Source: Legionellaceae bacterium (GTDB lineage: Bacteria > Pseudomonadota > Gammaproteobacteria > Legionellales > Legionellaceae). Taken from it: DNA of 64,000 nucleotides. This document shows, piece by piece, positions 8,312-17,159 of this stretch (its first letter is position 1; every line of letters starts with the position of its first letter). Location: positions 41,187 to 105,186 of the forward strand of contig JARGNP010000004.1 in the NCBI GenBank assembly GCA_029210265.1, written 5' to 3'. The notes beneath the pieces are model-generated. The model had not been told where the DNA came from, ran no database searches, and saw nothing but the letters and a program-made list of their open reading frames with translations. The position numbers were made by a program, and so were the translations under genes.

Positions 8312-10135
8312 ATGGATATAAATAATCATGTTTTGTTAAGTATTAGTCAGAATGATATCGTTGATGGTCATTTGGAGGTTCCCGCTGGTGTAACATCCCT
8401 TGGAAAAAATGCGTTTAGCAAGCAGTTGGGTTTAGTAACTGTCAGATTACCCGATGGGCTGGTAAGTATCGAGGGACGGGCTTTTGCTGGCTGTAAAAAT
8501 TTAATCGATGTTGTATTTCCTGAAAGTCTTGTTCACATCAAGTTTCAGGCTTTTATAAGCTGTGAAAGCTTAGTTAGCGTGAAATTACCGCCTAATGTTA
8601 AAGCGATAGGAAATAAAGCATTCGCGAACTGCCTAAAATTGAGTGATATGAGTTTGCCGGCTAGATTAGAACACATAGGAAGCAGTGCGTTTTCCAGATG
8701 CAGGCAATTAAGCACAGTCAAGTTACCGGAAAGGCTTACATCGATTGATTATCAGGCCTTTATGTACTGCACAGGACTAAGATATATAAATTTACATAGG
8801 AATATCCGAGTCATCAAAGAAGATGCCTTTAAGTTTTGCGAAAATTTGAGTGATGTCGTTATCGCTCATGAAGGTTTAACACATATCGATGACCATGCAT
8901 TCTATGGTTGTGTAAACTTAAGAAACATCATGTTGCCTAGAACGCTTGTATTTCTTGGCCAAGAGGCTTTCAAAAACTGTCGAAGTTTGGAAACCATGTC
9001 TTTACCGCCTCGTTTGAGAAAGCTTGAAGCAGAAACGTTTGAGAGCTGTGAGCGCTTATCAACCGTTATTTTTCCTGATGGGCTAACATCGATTGGTAGG
9101 TCGGCCTTTCAGGATTGTTCCAATTTGCGCGATCCTGTATTTCCTGCAACCTTGGTCAATTTTGGTAGGGCTGCTTTTAAAAACTGTGTGGCTTTTCAAA
9201 TCATCGTGTTAAGTCAGGATATGTTAAGCCTAGGCCCTGAGATTTTTTGTGGGTGTATTCGGCTAGAAGAGGTCATACTTCCAGAGCGCCTGTATGAGAT
9301 CGGTGCGTTTGCTTTTTCGGGCTGTACATCGTTAAGTGATGTTAATTTTCCTGCTCAGCTGATATCGATAGAGTTTCGTGCTTTTTCGGGCTGCTCGAGC
9401 TTAACCCGTGTTATTTTTCCTGATAGTGTCAAGAAAATAAATTCAGCTGCATTTCTCGATTGCTTTGCTTTGAGTGAAGTAATTTTGTCTCAAAATCTTG
9501 ATGGTATAGCCTACGGAGTATTTCGTGGCTGTCGCTCGTTAGAAAACATTGTGATCCCCAAAAACGTAGCTTATATTTTGCCTGAGGCTTTTATAAACTG
9601 CACGCGTTTAAAAATAGTACTATTTTGTGCTGAGCCCTATCGAAGTGTTGCTAATAATATATTTGATGGATGTTCTGATTTGGACACGGTGTATATGCAG
9701 AACGATGATGGAGTTGCACGTATAAAAAATCAGTTACCTGAAGAGATCAAGGCTAAGTGCTCTGTGTATCCATTTCATGCTCAAGTCGAGACGATGCGAA
9801 ATACAGCCCTCATAAGGCTTTGTACAGAAAACAAGATTAATCATGCCTATTCGCATACATTTTTTTCTGATTATTCAAAATTAAGCAATGATAATTTGGG
9901 CTTGATCAATCAGTTTTTAGGCCCAGATAGTCGTTACTATCGTGAAGCAGAAGTTGCTATGCATGCTCGTCCACTCCCTTTGTCAGTAGAAGAGCTGCAG
10001 CCGTATCAACGTGTATTAAACACCATTGCGATGCAATACATGATGATGGCCGATGCACATAAAAAATATCCATTGGAATTGAACCAGGACGTTAACGAAG
10101 CAGCAGTTCCTCTTTATAATCCTATAAGTGATTGA
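8312..10135 (+). CDS. BspA-type leucine-rich-repeat protein (LRR_5)
   Basis: A 607-aa protein made mostly of about 17 consecutive repeats of 23-24 residues (about 25-450) with the pattern L..v.lP..l..Ig..aF..C..L, the LRR_5/BspA family. Each repeat carries one conserved Cys. No signal peptide and no LPXTG or other anchor is visible, so it would be cytoplasmic or exported by another route. The last 150 residues (about 455-607) are non-repetitive and unknown. BspA-like repeats typically bind host or surface proteins. The ATG at 8312 is chosen over a TTG at 8303; the ribosome site is weak either way. It ends inside a hairpin shared with the convergent fabF-like gene. Confidence 0.85.
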   Translation: MDINNHVLLSISQNDIVDGHLEVPAGVTSLGKNAFSKQLGLVTVRLPDGLVSIEGRAFAGCKNLIDVVFPESLVHIKFQAFISCESLVSVKLPPNVKAIGNKAFANCLKLSDMSLPARLEHIGSSAFSRCRQLSTVKLPERLTSIDYQAFMYCTGLRYINLHRNIRVIKEDAFKFCENLSDVVIAHEGLTHIDDHAFYGCVNLRNIMLPRTLVFLGQEAFKNCRSLETMSLPPRLRKLEAETFESCERLSTVIFPDGLTSIGRSAFQDCSNLRDPVFPATLVNFGRAAFKNCVAFQIIVLSQDMLSLGPEIFCGCIRLEEVILPERLYEIGAFAFSGCTSLSDVNFPAQLISIEFRAFSGCSSLTRVIFPDSVKKINSAAFLDCFALSEVILSQNLDGIAYGVFRGCRSLENIVIPKNVAYILPEAFINCTRLKIVLFCAEPYRSVANNIFDGCSDLDTVYMQNDDGVARIKNQLPEEIKAKCSVYPFHAQVETMRNTALIRLCTENKINHAYSHTFFSDYSKLSNDNLGLINQFLGPDSRYYREAEVAMHARPLPLSVEELQPYQRVLNTIAMQYMMMADAHKKYPLELNQDVNEAAVPLYNPISD

Positions 10136-10143
10136 TCACTTAT
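10124..10143. terminator. Hairpin over the two stop codons of a convergent pair
   Basis: ATAAGTGA (10124-10131) and TCACTTAT (10136-10143) form a perfect 8-bp stem with a TTGA loop. The plus-strand stop TGA (10133-10135) and minus-strand stop (10140-10142) both lie inside it. There is no T run, so intrinsic termination is not certain. Confidence 0.5.
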
Positions 10144-11366
10144 GAATATCGCCGAAGTACTAAAGCTGCGTTTGCACCCCCAAAGGCAAAGTGATTTGAC
10201 AAGGCTAAATCAATGCGCTTTTCTTGTGCTTTATTAGGGATGTAGTTGAGATCGCAAGCTGGATCGGGTGTGGTTAGATTAATCGTTGGTAGCAGCTTAT
10301 CGTGTTGTAAACTCAAGGTGGTTGCAATAATTTCCATGGCGCCAGCTGCACCGATGGCGTGCCCGGTCATGGCTTTTTGAGCCGTAATCGGAATATCATA
10401 AGCATGCTGGCCAAATACTTGTTTGATGGTTTCGGTTTCAGTGGCGTCGTTCAGAATTGTCCCTGTGCCGTGGGCATTGATGTATTGAATATCGCTGGGG
10501 GATAGACGTGCGTCGTCGAATGCTGAGTTAATCGCGCGTGCCTGGCCTTCGCTGCTGGGAGCTGTGATGTGATGGGCGTCGCAGCTGGCACCAAAGCCAA
10601 GAATTTCAGCATAAATCGTTGCACCACGTGCTTTGGCATGTTCCAAATCTTCTAAAATTAAAATACCCGCACCATCCGCCATAACCATACCGGTACGATG
10701 TGCATCAAAAGGACGGCTGGCCTCATGGGGGATTTCATTTTGGGTGGACATCACCCGTAATTTACACCATGCGGCCATGATGGTTTCCCAAACGAGTGAC
10801 TCGGTACCACCGCATAACGCAACCGCAAGTCGACCGTTTGAGATTTGTTGATAAGCATTACCAATGGCCTCAGCTGAGGAGACGCAAGCGTTGGATATGG
10901 TGGAGTTAGGCCCACCTAAACCAAAAGCGATGGCGACGTGGTTGGCGACGGAATTTGGCATGCCTCGGATCACAGTAAGAGCAGGTATTTTTCGCCAGCT
11001 ATCGGTATAAAATGTTTTATAGGCGGCTTCAAGTTCAGGGCCTCCACCTAGGCTTGTGCCAATGTAAGTGCCGGCTGAACAAAGTTCTTCGGGTGTAAGG
11101 CCTGAGCGCTCAATGGCGTGGTGCGCGCAAAATAAAGCATATTGTGCAACACGTGGGTAGCGTCGCTGTTTATCAAATTGAGGTAAGTGCTTTAAGCATA
11201 AATCATTAATTTCACCCGCAATTTGCGTGGTGTAATGGGATGCGTCGTATGCTTGAATACGTTCAATACCGCATTGACCGTTGGATGCGGCTTGCCAAAA
11301 ATTATCAAGCCCATTTCCAATGGAGGAGGCAATGTCCATGCCTGTGATAACAACCCGTTTTTTCAT
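10140..11366 (-). CDS. Beta-ketoacyl-ACP synthase, FabF-like
   Basis: A 408-aa condensing enzyme of the KAS I/II family, elongating acyl chains on acyl carrier protein. The catalytic set is complete: Cys161 in SNACVSSAEA, His299 in NAHGTGT, Lys331 and His336 in KAMTGHAIGAAGA, and the C-terminal NHFAFGGANA loop. It stands alone, without acpP, fabD or fabG, so it may be a second synthase rather than the housekeeping FabF. KAS II is favoured over FabB by length and the TGHAIGAAGA motif. Start supported by MKKRVVITG, typical of the family. Confidence 0.9.
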   Translation of the reverse strand: MKKRVVITGMDIASSIGNGLDNFWQAASNGQCGIERIQAYDASHYTTQIAGEINDLCLKHLPQFDKQRRYPRVAQYALFCAHHAIERSGLTPEELCSAGTYIGTSLGGGPELEAAYKTFYTDSWRKIPALTVIRGMPNSVANHVAIAFGLGGPNSTISNACVSSAEAIGNAYQQISNGRLAVALCGGTESLVWETIMAAWCKLRVMSTQNEIPHEASRPFDAHRTGMVMADGAGILILEDLEHAKARGATIYAEILGFGASCDAHHITAPSSEGQARAINSAFDDARLSPSDIQYINAHGTGTILNDATETETIKQVFGQHAYDIPITAQKAMTGHAIGAAGAMEIIATTLSLQHDKLLPTINLTTPDPACDLNYIPNKAQEKRIDLALSNHFAFGGANAALVLRRYS

Positions 11367-11417
11367 GCCCTATCCCCATTTATAAACGGTAATAATCCCT
11401 TACTGTAAGACGCAATA

Positions 11418-12290
11418 TTAAAGGTCTCGCTTAAAATCTGTCAAGTCATGTTTGTAGTAATCTACGGCATTATAAATTTTAAAGCCTAGATTTTGATAAA
11501 GCCGAAGCGCTTGTTGGTTCTTGGCGGCGACAATGAGCGTCATACGATTTTTGTTATGTTTAAACATATAGTTTAGGCAATATGAAGTGATGGCTTGCCC
11601 AAAGCCTTGTCCTTGCCAGGCAGGAAGTACGGCAAGGTCGGTAAGACGAACCTGATTTTTTTCGAAATGAAGCTGCACTTGACCTATGACTTGTCCTGCA
11701 TGTTCGGCAACAAAAATATGGATATCGGGGTTGTCGATTGCGCGTTTAAAACGAAGTTCAGCATGTTGACGATTAGGATTAAAACAAGCTTTATCGATGA
11801 TGCATAAGTGATTGATGTGGGCGTGTTCTGCTGGACGAATGACGAGCGATGGATGAGATAATTGAGGCGGTGTGTTACTTAAGTACTCCATGTCAAATTC
11901 ACTATGCTGAAAATGAAAATCATGGTGTTTAAATCGATTTAAATTAAAATCATGGGGTGTTGATATCATCAGATGTTTAATTGCAGGACGAATGGCGTGT
12001 ACGCTTGAAAGCATGGTATGCCAGAGTGCTGTAGCAATATGTTGTTTTCGATGATTTGGATCAACAAGTAGGCTCACTTCACATGTATGTGGCTGAAAAT
12101 GAAAAGCAGCAAGAAATCCGACAAGTACACCCTCATCATAATATAAGAGACTTGGTGGCCCCTGACGGTGCTCAGCGAGTAGATGAGGATACGTTGGGAT
12201 AACATGCCCATCAATTGCTTGACAGGCCGTAAGAAGTGATTGCAACGCGACGAGCGATATGTGATCAAGCTGTTGGCTACGCGAGAGCAT
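11418..12290 (-). CDS. Double-domain GNAT N-acetyltransferase
   Basis: A 290-aa protein with two GNAT folds. The N-terminal half has an acetyl-CoA loop region VDPNHRKQHIATALW (about 77-91). The C-terminal half has the canonical LAVLPAWQGQGFGQAIT loop (about 221-237) and the LYQNLGF motif. Double-GNAT architecture is known in MshD and other small-molecule acetyltransferases; the substrate cannot be read from the sequence. It starts five bases after the small helix-turn-helix gene and is probably co-transcribed with it. Confidence 0.8.
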   Translation of the reverse strand: MLSRSQQLDHISLVALQSLLTACQAIDGHVIPTYPHLLAEHRQGPPSLLYYDEGVLVGFLAAFHFQPHTCEVSLLVDPNHRKQHIATALWHTMLSSVHAIRPAIKHLMISTPHDFNLNRFKHHDFHFQHSEFDMEYLSNTPPQLSHPSLVIRPAEHAHINHLCIIDKACFNPNRQHAELRFKRAIDNPDIHIFVAEHAGQVIGQVQLHFEKNQVRLTDLAVLPAWQGQGFGQAITSYCLNYMFKHNKNRMTLIVAAKNQQALRLYQNLGFKIYNAVDYYKHDLTDFKRDL

Positions 12291-12294
12291 CTAA

Positions 12295-12564
12295 TTAGGT
12301 TTCTTCAGATGCTATACGCTCAGGGTAGGCTTTGCGTCGGCTGGTTTCACCTGATAACCACTCGGGACAAACTTCAAATATTCGAGCAATTCTGTCGAGT
12401 GTTTCAGGTGAGGGTGAGCTTTGACCAAAAATCATAGCGTTTGCAAGGTGCCGGGTAACCGAAAAAACTTTAGAAACAGCTTTAATTTTTTCGTTTAGAT
12501 CATCCGGAAGACCCATCATTGATAATTCTCGGTTAAAACGTTGTGAAAAGACTTTGGTGTTCAT
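12295..12564 (-). CDS. Small XRE-like helix-turn-helix protein
   Basis: An 89-aa protein with a lambda-repressor-like helix-turn-helix at about residues 25-75. The segment VCPEWLSGE resembles the end of the XRE domain in CI-like repressors (usually SPEWLLTG). It starts at ATG 12564 with the ribosome site AGGAGC seven bases upstream; the longer frame to 12606 lacks one. It precedes the double-GNAT gene by four bases and is its likely regulator or partner (inference). Confidence 0.65.
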   Translation of the reverse strand: MNTKVFSQRFNRELSMMGLPDDLNEKIKAVSKVFSVTRHLANAMIFGQSSPSPETLDRIARIFEVCPEWLSGETSRRKAYPERIASEET

Positions 12565-12644
12565 TTGATCGCTCCTTGATCTGCTTAAGATATCAATCAG
12601 TGTCAATCCATGACAACGAAAACTTCTCTGTTATAGCCTATTTT

Positions 12645-14141
12645 TTAGGACGTGGCTACGGTAGATAAAAAATAATTAAAATCCATGTCTTTTGCTGCTT
12701 TCACTTCATCAAGCCGTTTAATAGGACGTGTGTATGGTGCATTTTTCAGCAGGTTTGGATCGGTTTTAGCTTCATCTAAAATACTTGCCATGGCTGAAAT
12801 AAATTTATCCAATTCTTCTTTGCTCTCGGTTTCTGTCGGTTCAATGAGCAAGCACTCAGGTACAAGTAATGGAAAATAGGTCGTGGGTGCATGAAAACCA
12901 TAATCAAGTAGGCGTTTTGCAATATCCATGGCTTGAATATCATACTGTTTTTTTTCAGGCGAAAGCGTGATTAAAAATTCGTGACTTGCGCGTCGTTCGG
13001 GATAAGCTGCGGTATAGCCTATTCGCTGGAGTTCAGCCAGCAGATAATTGGCGTTGAGTGTCGCAAATTCAGACACACGGGTGAGGCCTTGTTTGCCTAG
13101 CACGCAAATATAAAAATAGGCACGTAACAAAATGCCCGCGTTGCCCATAAAAGCGGATAAGCGACCGATGCTTTGAGGTGCATCTTGATGCTCGGCAAAA
13201 CGATAATGCCCGTCGTTTGTTTTGATTACCGTGGGTTGGGGCAAGAAAGGCAGGAGTCGTTTACCGACAGCCACAGGGCCTGAACCAGGCCCGCCTCCGC
13301 CATGCGGTGTTGCAAAGGTTTTATGTAAATTTAAGTGCATGACGTCAAAGCCCATGTCACCTGGTCGGACTTTACCTAAAATAGCATTTAAATTTGCGCC
13401 ATCGTAGTAAAGTAAGCCACCGGCTTCGTGTACCATGGCGGCAATTTCTTTAATTTGCCGCATGAATAAGCCAAGTGTTGATGGATTTGTAAGCATGATG
13501 CCTGCGGTTTTCGGGCCAAGGCGTTCGCGGAGCGCATCTAGGTCGATGTCTCCGTCTTGAGCGGTTGGAATTTCTATGGCTTTAAAGCCGCACGCGACTG
13601 CTGATGCGGGGTTTGTGCCGTGGGCGGCATCAGGTATAAGCATCTCATCGCGCGCTAGATCGCCACGATCTTGATGATAGGCCTTGATCATAGCAACGCC
13701 TGAAAATTCGCCTTGAGCGCCGGCCATCGGTGTCAGTGAAGCCCCGGCCATACCTGTGATTTCAGCTAAATAATTTTGAAGGGTATATAAGATTTCTAAC
13801 GTACCTTGGATTGTTTCGGAGGGGGCGAGGGGGTGGCAGCGGGTAAAGCTTGCTTGGGACGCTGCATGATGCACGCCACGCGGGTTGTATTTCATACTAC
13901 ATGAACCCAGGGGATAGAAGTGTGTATCTATGCCGAAATTTTTTTGTGATAACTGCGTAAAATGCCGTACAACTTGGAGTTCAGAGCAAGCCGGCCAGCG
14001 AGGCGGTGCTTTACGAAGCAAATGTTTAGGAATATGCGTAGTTGTTGGCGCGTTTGTTTTAGGCGCTTGAGCGGCGGCTTGTCGTCCGAGCATTGATTTT
14101 TCAAAGATTAAAGTTGATTGATTGAAGTGATTTGAGCTCAT
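12645..14141 (-). CDS. gcvPB: Glycine dehydrogenase (decarboxylating) subunit 2
   Basis: A 498-aa C-terminal half of the split P-protein. With GcvPA it decarboxylates glycine and passes the aminomethyl group to the lipoyl arm of GcvH. The PLP lysine sits in [18 protein letters not shown] (about residue 270). Length is as expected for the PB subunit. It overlaps gcvPA by four bases (ATGA), as in translationally coupled pairs, and is the last gene of the gcvT-gcvH-gcvPA-gcvPB operon. Confidence 0.96.
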   Translation of the reverse strand: MSSNHFNQSTLIFEKSMLGRQAAAQAPKTNAPTTTHIPKHLLRKAPPRWPACSELQVVRHFTQLSQKNFGIDTHFYPLGSCSMKYNPRGVHHAASQASFTRCHPLAPSETIQGTLEILYTLQNYLAEITGMAGASLTPMAGAQGEFSGVAMIKAYHQDRGDLARDEMLIPDAAHGTNPASAVACGFKAIEIPTAQDGDIDLDALRERLGPKTAGIMLTNPSTLGLFMRQIKEIAAMVHEAGGLLYYDGANLNAILGKVRPGDMGFDVMHLNLHKTFATPHGGGGPGSGPVAVGKRLLPFLPQPTVIKTNDGHYRFAEHQDAPQSIGRLSAFMGNAGILLRAYFYICVLGKQGLTRVSEFATLNANYLLAELQRIGYTAAYPERRASHEFLITLSPEKKQYDIQAMDIAKRLLDYGFHAPTTYFPLLVPECLLIEPTETESKEELDKFISAMASILDEAKTDPNLLKNAPYTRPIKRLDEVKAAKDMDFNYFLSTVATS

Positions 14142-15547
14142 GATGGCGTCTCCATGAGAGATGGTTGGGTGTGTGTTTGATTTTCAGAAGCAAGAATCTG
14201 CTGCAGCGCGTTGGCAAAGGCGTGTATCTCAGCATCTGTTCGAGACTCCGTGGCGCAAACCAGAAGAGTATTGGGTAGGTTCGCATAGTGTTGCTCTGCT
14301 AAATAGCCACCAGCAAAGCCCTGTTTGGCGAGAGCATGTAAAATTTTTTGTGCGGAACTTGGTAATTGAACCAAGGCTTCATGAAAAAATGGTGCGTTAA
14401 ACACGAAGCTTACGCCAGGAATTTTTGCGAGTGCGGTCGCAAGTTTATGCGTGTTTTCGTGACAAAGCTGTGCGACACGAGTAAGGCCTTCAGGGCCTAA
14501 TAAGCTCATATGAATGGTTGCTGTGGTTGTCAAAAGCCCTTGGTTGGTACATATATTCGAGGTGGCTTTGGCACGACGGATGTGTTGCTCTCGCGCTTGC
14601 AGGGTGAGTGTATAGCCAGGCTTGCCATCTTGGTCGGTAGTTTTGCCAATTAAACGTCCCGGCATTTGCCTTACGTGAGCTTTTTTTGTGCTGAAAAAAC
14701 CAACGTAAGGTCCGCCAGAGGCCATGGGAGCCCCCAAAGGTTGTCCTTCACCGCAAGCAATATCCACGCCGTGCGTGCCCCAATCTCCTGGTGGTTTTAA
14801 CAGCCCTAGCGAAATCGGATTCACGCAAGCAATGCTGATGGCCTGATGTGCGTGGGCCCAGTCGCTTAATGCATCCACCGGTTCTAAGCCTCCAAAAAAA
14901 TTGGGTTGAGCAATAATCAGTGCTGTGATTTCATCATCTTGGTATGTATCCAGCGCTTTGAGCTCTGTTACGCCGTGTGTGGGGTTCATCGGTAGCGTGA
15001 TGAGTGTGACGTCTTGATGTTGCAATATAGTTTCGAGCGTTTCTCGATAAAGTGGGTGCAGTGTTTCTGGGACAAGCACACGTCGTGTTTTATGTTTGCG
15101 GTTCATGCGTATGGCCATGAGTACGGCTTCAGCTAAAGCTGTGGCACCGTCATACATCGAAGCATTGGCCACATCCATGCCTGTGAGCTCAGCAATCATG
15201 GTTTGAAATTCATATAATAATTGCAGCGTGCCCTGGCTCGCTTCGGCCTGGTAGGGGGTATACGCTGTCAAAAACTCTCCACGTGAGGCAATATCCCATA
15301 CCGCTGCTGGAATGTGATGCTCATAACTACCGGCCCCGATAAAGCATGTTGTTTTTTTATTTTTATTGGCGAGTGCCTCGGCATGTTTAAGCAAGTCCAT
15401 TTCGTTGATGCCATCAGGCAGGTGCTCAAACGCTTTTTGTCGTAGATCGGTGTTGATCTCATCAAATAATGCTTCAATATGAGGGGCATGATGAATGCGA
15501 TCAAGCATATTTTGTGTGTCTTCGGTGGTGTGCGGGATATAGGGCAT
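14138..15547 (-). CDS. gcvPA: Glycine dehydrogenase (decarboxylating) subunit 1
   Basis: A 469-aa N-terminal half of the split P-protein. The segment [20 protein letters not shown] near residue 70, the [10 protein letters not shown] motif and [11 protein letters not shown] are typical. The start [10 protein letters not shown] at 15547 has GAGGAGC nine bases upstream and lies just after the gcvH stop; the frame extends 16 codons upstream into gcvH without support. Forms a heterotetramer with GcvPB. Confidence 0.95.
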   Translation of the reverse strand: MPYIPHTTEDTQNMLDRIHHAPHIEALFDEINTDLRQKAFEHLPDGINEMDLLKHAEALANKNKKTTCFIGAGSYEHHIPAAVWDIASRGEFLTAYTPYQAEASQGTLQLLYEFQTMIAELTGMDVANASMYDGATALAEAVLMAIRMNRKHKTRRVLVPETLHPLYRETLETILQHQDVTLITLPMNPTHGVTELKALDTYQDDEITALIIAQPNFFGGLEPVDALSDWAHAHQAISIACVNPISLGLLKPPGDWGTHGVDIACGEGQPLGAPMASGGPYVGFFSTKKAHVRQMPGRLIGKTTDQDGKPGYTLTLQAREQHIRRAKATSNICTNQGLLTTTATIHMSLLGPEGLTRVAQLCHENTHKLATALAKIPGVSFVFNAPFFHEALVQLPSSAQKILHALAKQGFAGGYLAEQHYANLPNTLLVCATESRTDAEIHAFANALQQILASENQTHTQPSLMETPS

Positions 15548-15551
15548 GGGT

Positions 15552-15920
15552 TTAATGCTCCTCGGAAATAATATTTTCGTATTGTGTGGCATCAAGCAAG
15601 GCTTCTAGGTCGTCTGGGTTGTTGGCTTGAATTTTAAGTAACCACCCTGCGCCTTCGGCATCGTTATTGACTAATTCGGGGTTGTCTTTGACCTCGTTAT
15701 TAATCGCGGTGACGGTCCCGCTAATCGGTGCATAAAAATCAGATGCAGCTTTGACTGACTCAATTACGCCTAATTCATCGCCTGTTTTTACTTCTTGTCC
15801 TATTTCAGGAAGTTCAATAAACACAAGATCGCCCAATAAGCTTTGGGCGTGATTCGTGATACCTATGACAACCGGTGTTTCGCTTGTGTTGATCCATTCG
15901 TGTGTTGATGTAAATTTCAT
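15552..15920 (-). CDS. gcvH: Glycine cleavage system H protein
   Basis: A 122-aa lipoyl carrier protein. The lipoylated lysine is K57 in [15 protein letters not shown], in the usual beta-hairpin. It shuttles the aminomethyl group from GcvP to GcvT and is reoxidised by the L protein, which is not in this window. Second gene of the gcv operon. Confidence 0.97.
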   Translation of the reverse strand: MKFTSTHEWINTSETPVVIGITNHAQSLLGDLVFIELPEIGQEVKTGDELGVIESVKAASDFYAPISGTVTAINNEVKDNPELVNNDAEGAGWLLKIQANNPDDLEALLDATQYENIISEEH

Positions 15921-15944
15921 AGCAAAATCCTTGTTGTGTATTAA

Positions 15945-17027
15945 TTAAATAGGGGCGCCGTGTTTGACAAATCGGGGTTTTCCCACCGTGACGGGCAAGT
16001 GTTTTCCACGAATCTCGACATGAGCATCGTGTTCGACGTTTTTGGAGACGCGCGCAAGTGCAATGGAGCATTGTAACGTCGGGGAGTAAGTCCCGCTGGT
16101 AATCAGGCCGACAGGATGGCCATCGAGTAATACGGTTTGACCTGTGCGCATGATGCCTGGTTCGTTCAGCTTGAGGCCGACAAATTTTTGTTTGATGCCG
16201 TGATGCTTTTGAGATAGCAGGGCGGTCATGCCAATAAAATCACGATCATGTGGTTCCCAAGCAATCGTCCAGCTGAGGCCTGAGTTAAGCGGTGTGGTGG
16301 TTTCATCCATATCTTGTCCATAAAGCAGTAAGCCTGCTTCAAGGCGTAAGGTATCACGCGCAGCAAGTCCACAAGGGGTGACGCCTGCATCAAGTAGCTG
16401 ATTCCAAAACGGTGTGATGGCATCTTCAGGTAATACGATTTCGAGGCCGTCTTCACCGGTGTAACCTGTACGTGCAAAAAACCAGTCATCCACATCAACG
16501 CATTCAAACGGTGCGAGTGTGGATACCGCATCGGCTTGGGAGGGTGTTAGTAGCGCTAACGTTTTATTGATAGCTTCGGGCCCCTGAACGGCAAGCATGG
16601 CTAATTCCTGCCGCTCTTGGATGCCGGTTGAAAAGCCTGCACTTTTATCGTGAATCCAAGGCAAGACATGCGCGCGGGTGGCCGAATTTAAAATTAAGCG
16701 ATAATTATCGGGGGTGCGTTGATAGACAATAAGATCATCAAGAATCCCGCCGTGCTCGTTGCACAAGCAGGTGTAGAGTGCTCGACCGACGTGTTTGAGT
16801 TTATCCACGTCGTTGGTGATGAGTTTACGTAGAAACTGCCGACCGCCGGCACCTAAAATATCGATAACCGTCATATGTGATACATCGAACATGCCTGCCT
16901 GTGTTCGAACAGCTTCGTGTTCTTTGATTTGTGATCCGTAATGAAGCGGCATATTCCAGCCATGAAATGCAACCATTTTTGCGTTTGCAGCAAGATGTGC
17001 TGCATGAAGAGGTGTGTTTTCGATCAT
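15945..17027 (-). CDS. gcvT: Aminomethyltransferase, T protein
   Basis: A 360-aa GcvT that transfers the aminomethyl carbon to tetrahydrofolate, releasing ammonia. The family segments MFDVSHMTVIDILG, GYTGEDGLEI and AARDTLRLEAGLLLYGQDMDE are present. It is the first gene of the gcv operon; the promoter is predicted at 17067-17094. It supplies methylene-tetrahydrofolate, linking to the folP pathway found later in the window. Confidence 0.96.
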   Translation of the reverse strand: MIENTPLHAAHLAANAKMVAFHGWNMPLHYGSQIKEHEAVRTQAGMFDVSHMTVIDILGAGGRQFLRKLITNDVDKLKHVGRALYTCLCNEHGGILDDLIVYQRTPDNYRLILNSATRAHVLPWIHDKSAGFSTGIQERQELAMLAVQGPEAINKTLALLTPSQADAVSTLAPFECVDVDDWFFARTGYTGEDGLEIVLPEDAITPFWNQLLDAGVTPCGLAARDTLRLEAGLLLYGQDMDETTTPLNSGLSWTIAWEPHDRDFIGMTALLSQKHHGIKQKFVGLKLNEPGIMRTGQTVLLDGHPVGLITSGTYSPTLQCSIALARVSKNVEHDAHVEIRGKHLPVTVGKPRFVKHGAPI

Positions 17028-17066
17028 AGCCCGAGAATCCCTTCGAGTGCGTCAGAAGACCTCTAT

Positions 17067-17094
17067 GTTATACTTAGATGCGGTTTATGAGCAA
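17067..17094 (-). promoter_or_regulatory. Promoter of the gcv operon
   Basis: On the minus strand TTGCTC (17089-17094) is followed after 16 bases by TATAAC (17067-17072), about 40 bases before gcvT. No glycine-riboswitch-like structure is seen in the short leader. Confidence 0.55.
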
Positions 17095-17159
17095 GATGTT
17101 ACTTTATCCTTGAGGCAAAGCGCGGTAAAATCAGCCTATTAAAATAATGAGGTCGTTGC

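Noticed and set aside
17028..17159. Glycine riboswitch before gcvT
   Set aside because: The leader is only about 40 bases from the predicted promoter to the start and shows none of the conserved tandem aptamer features.
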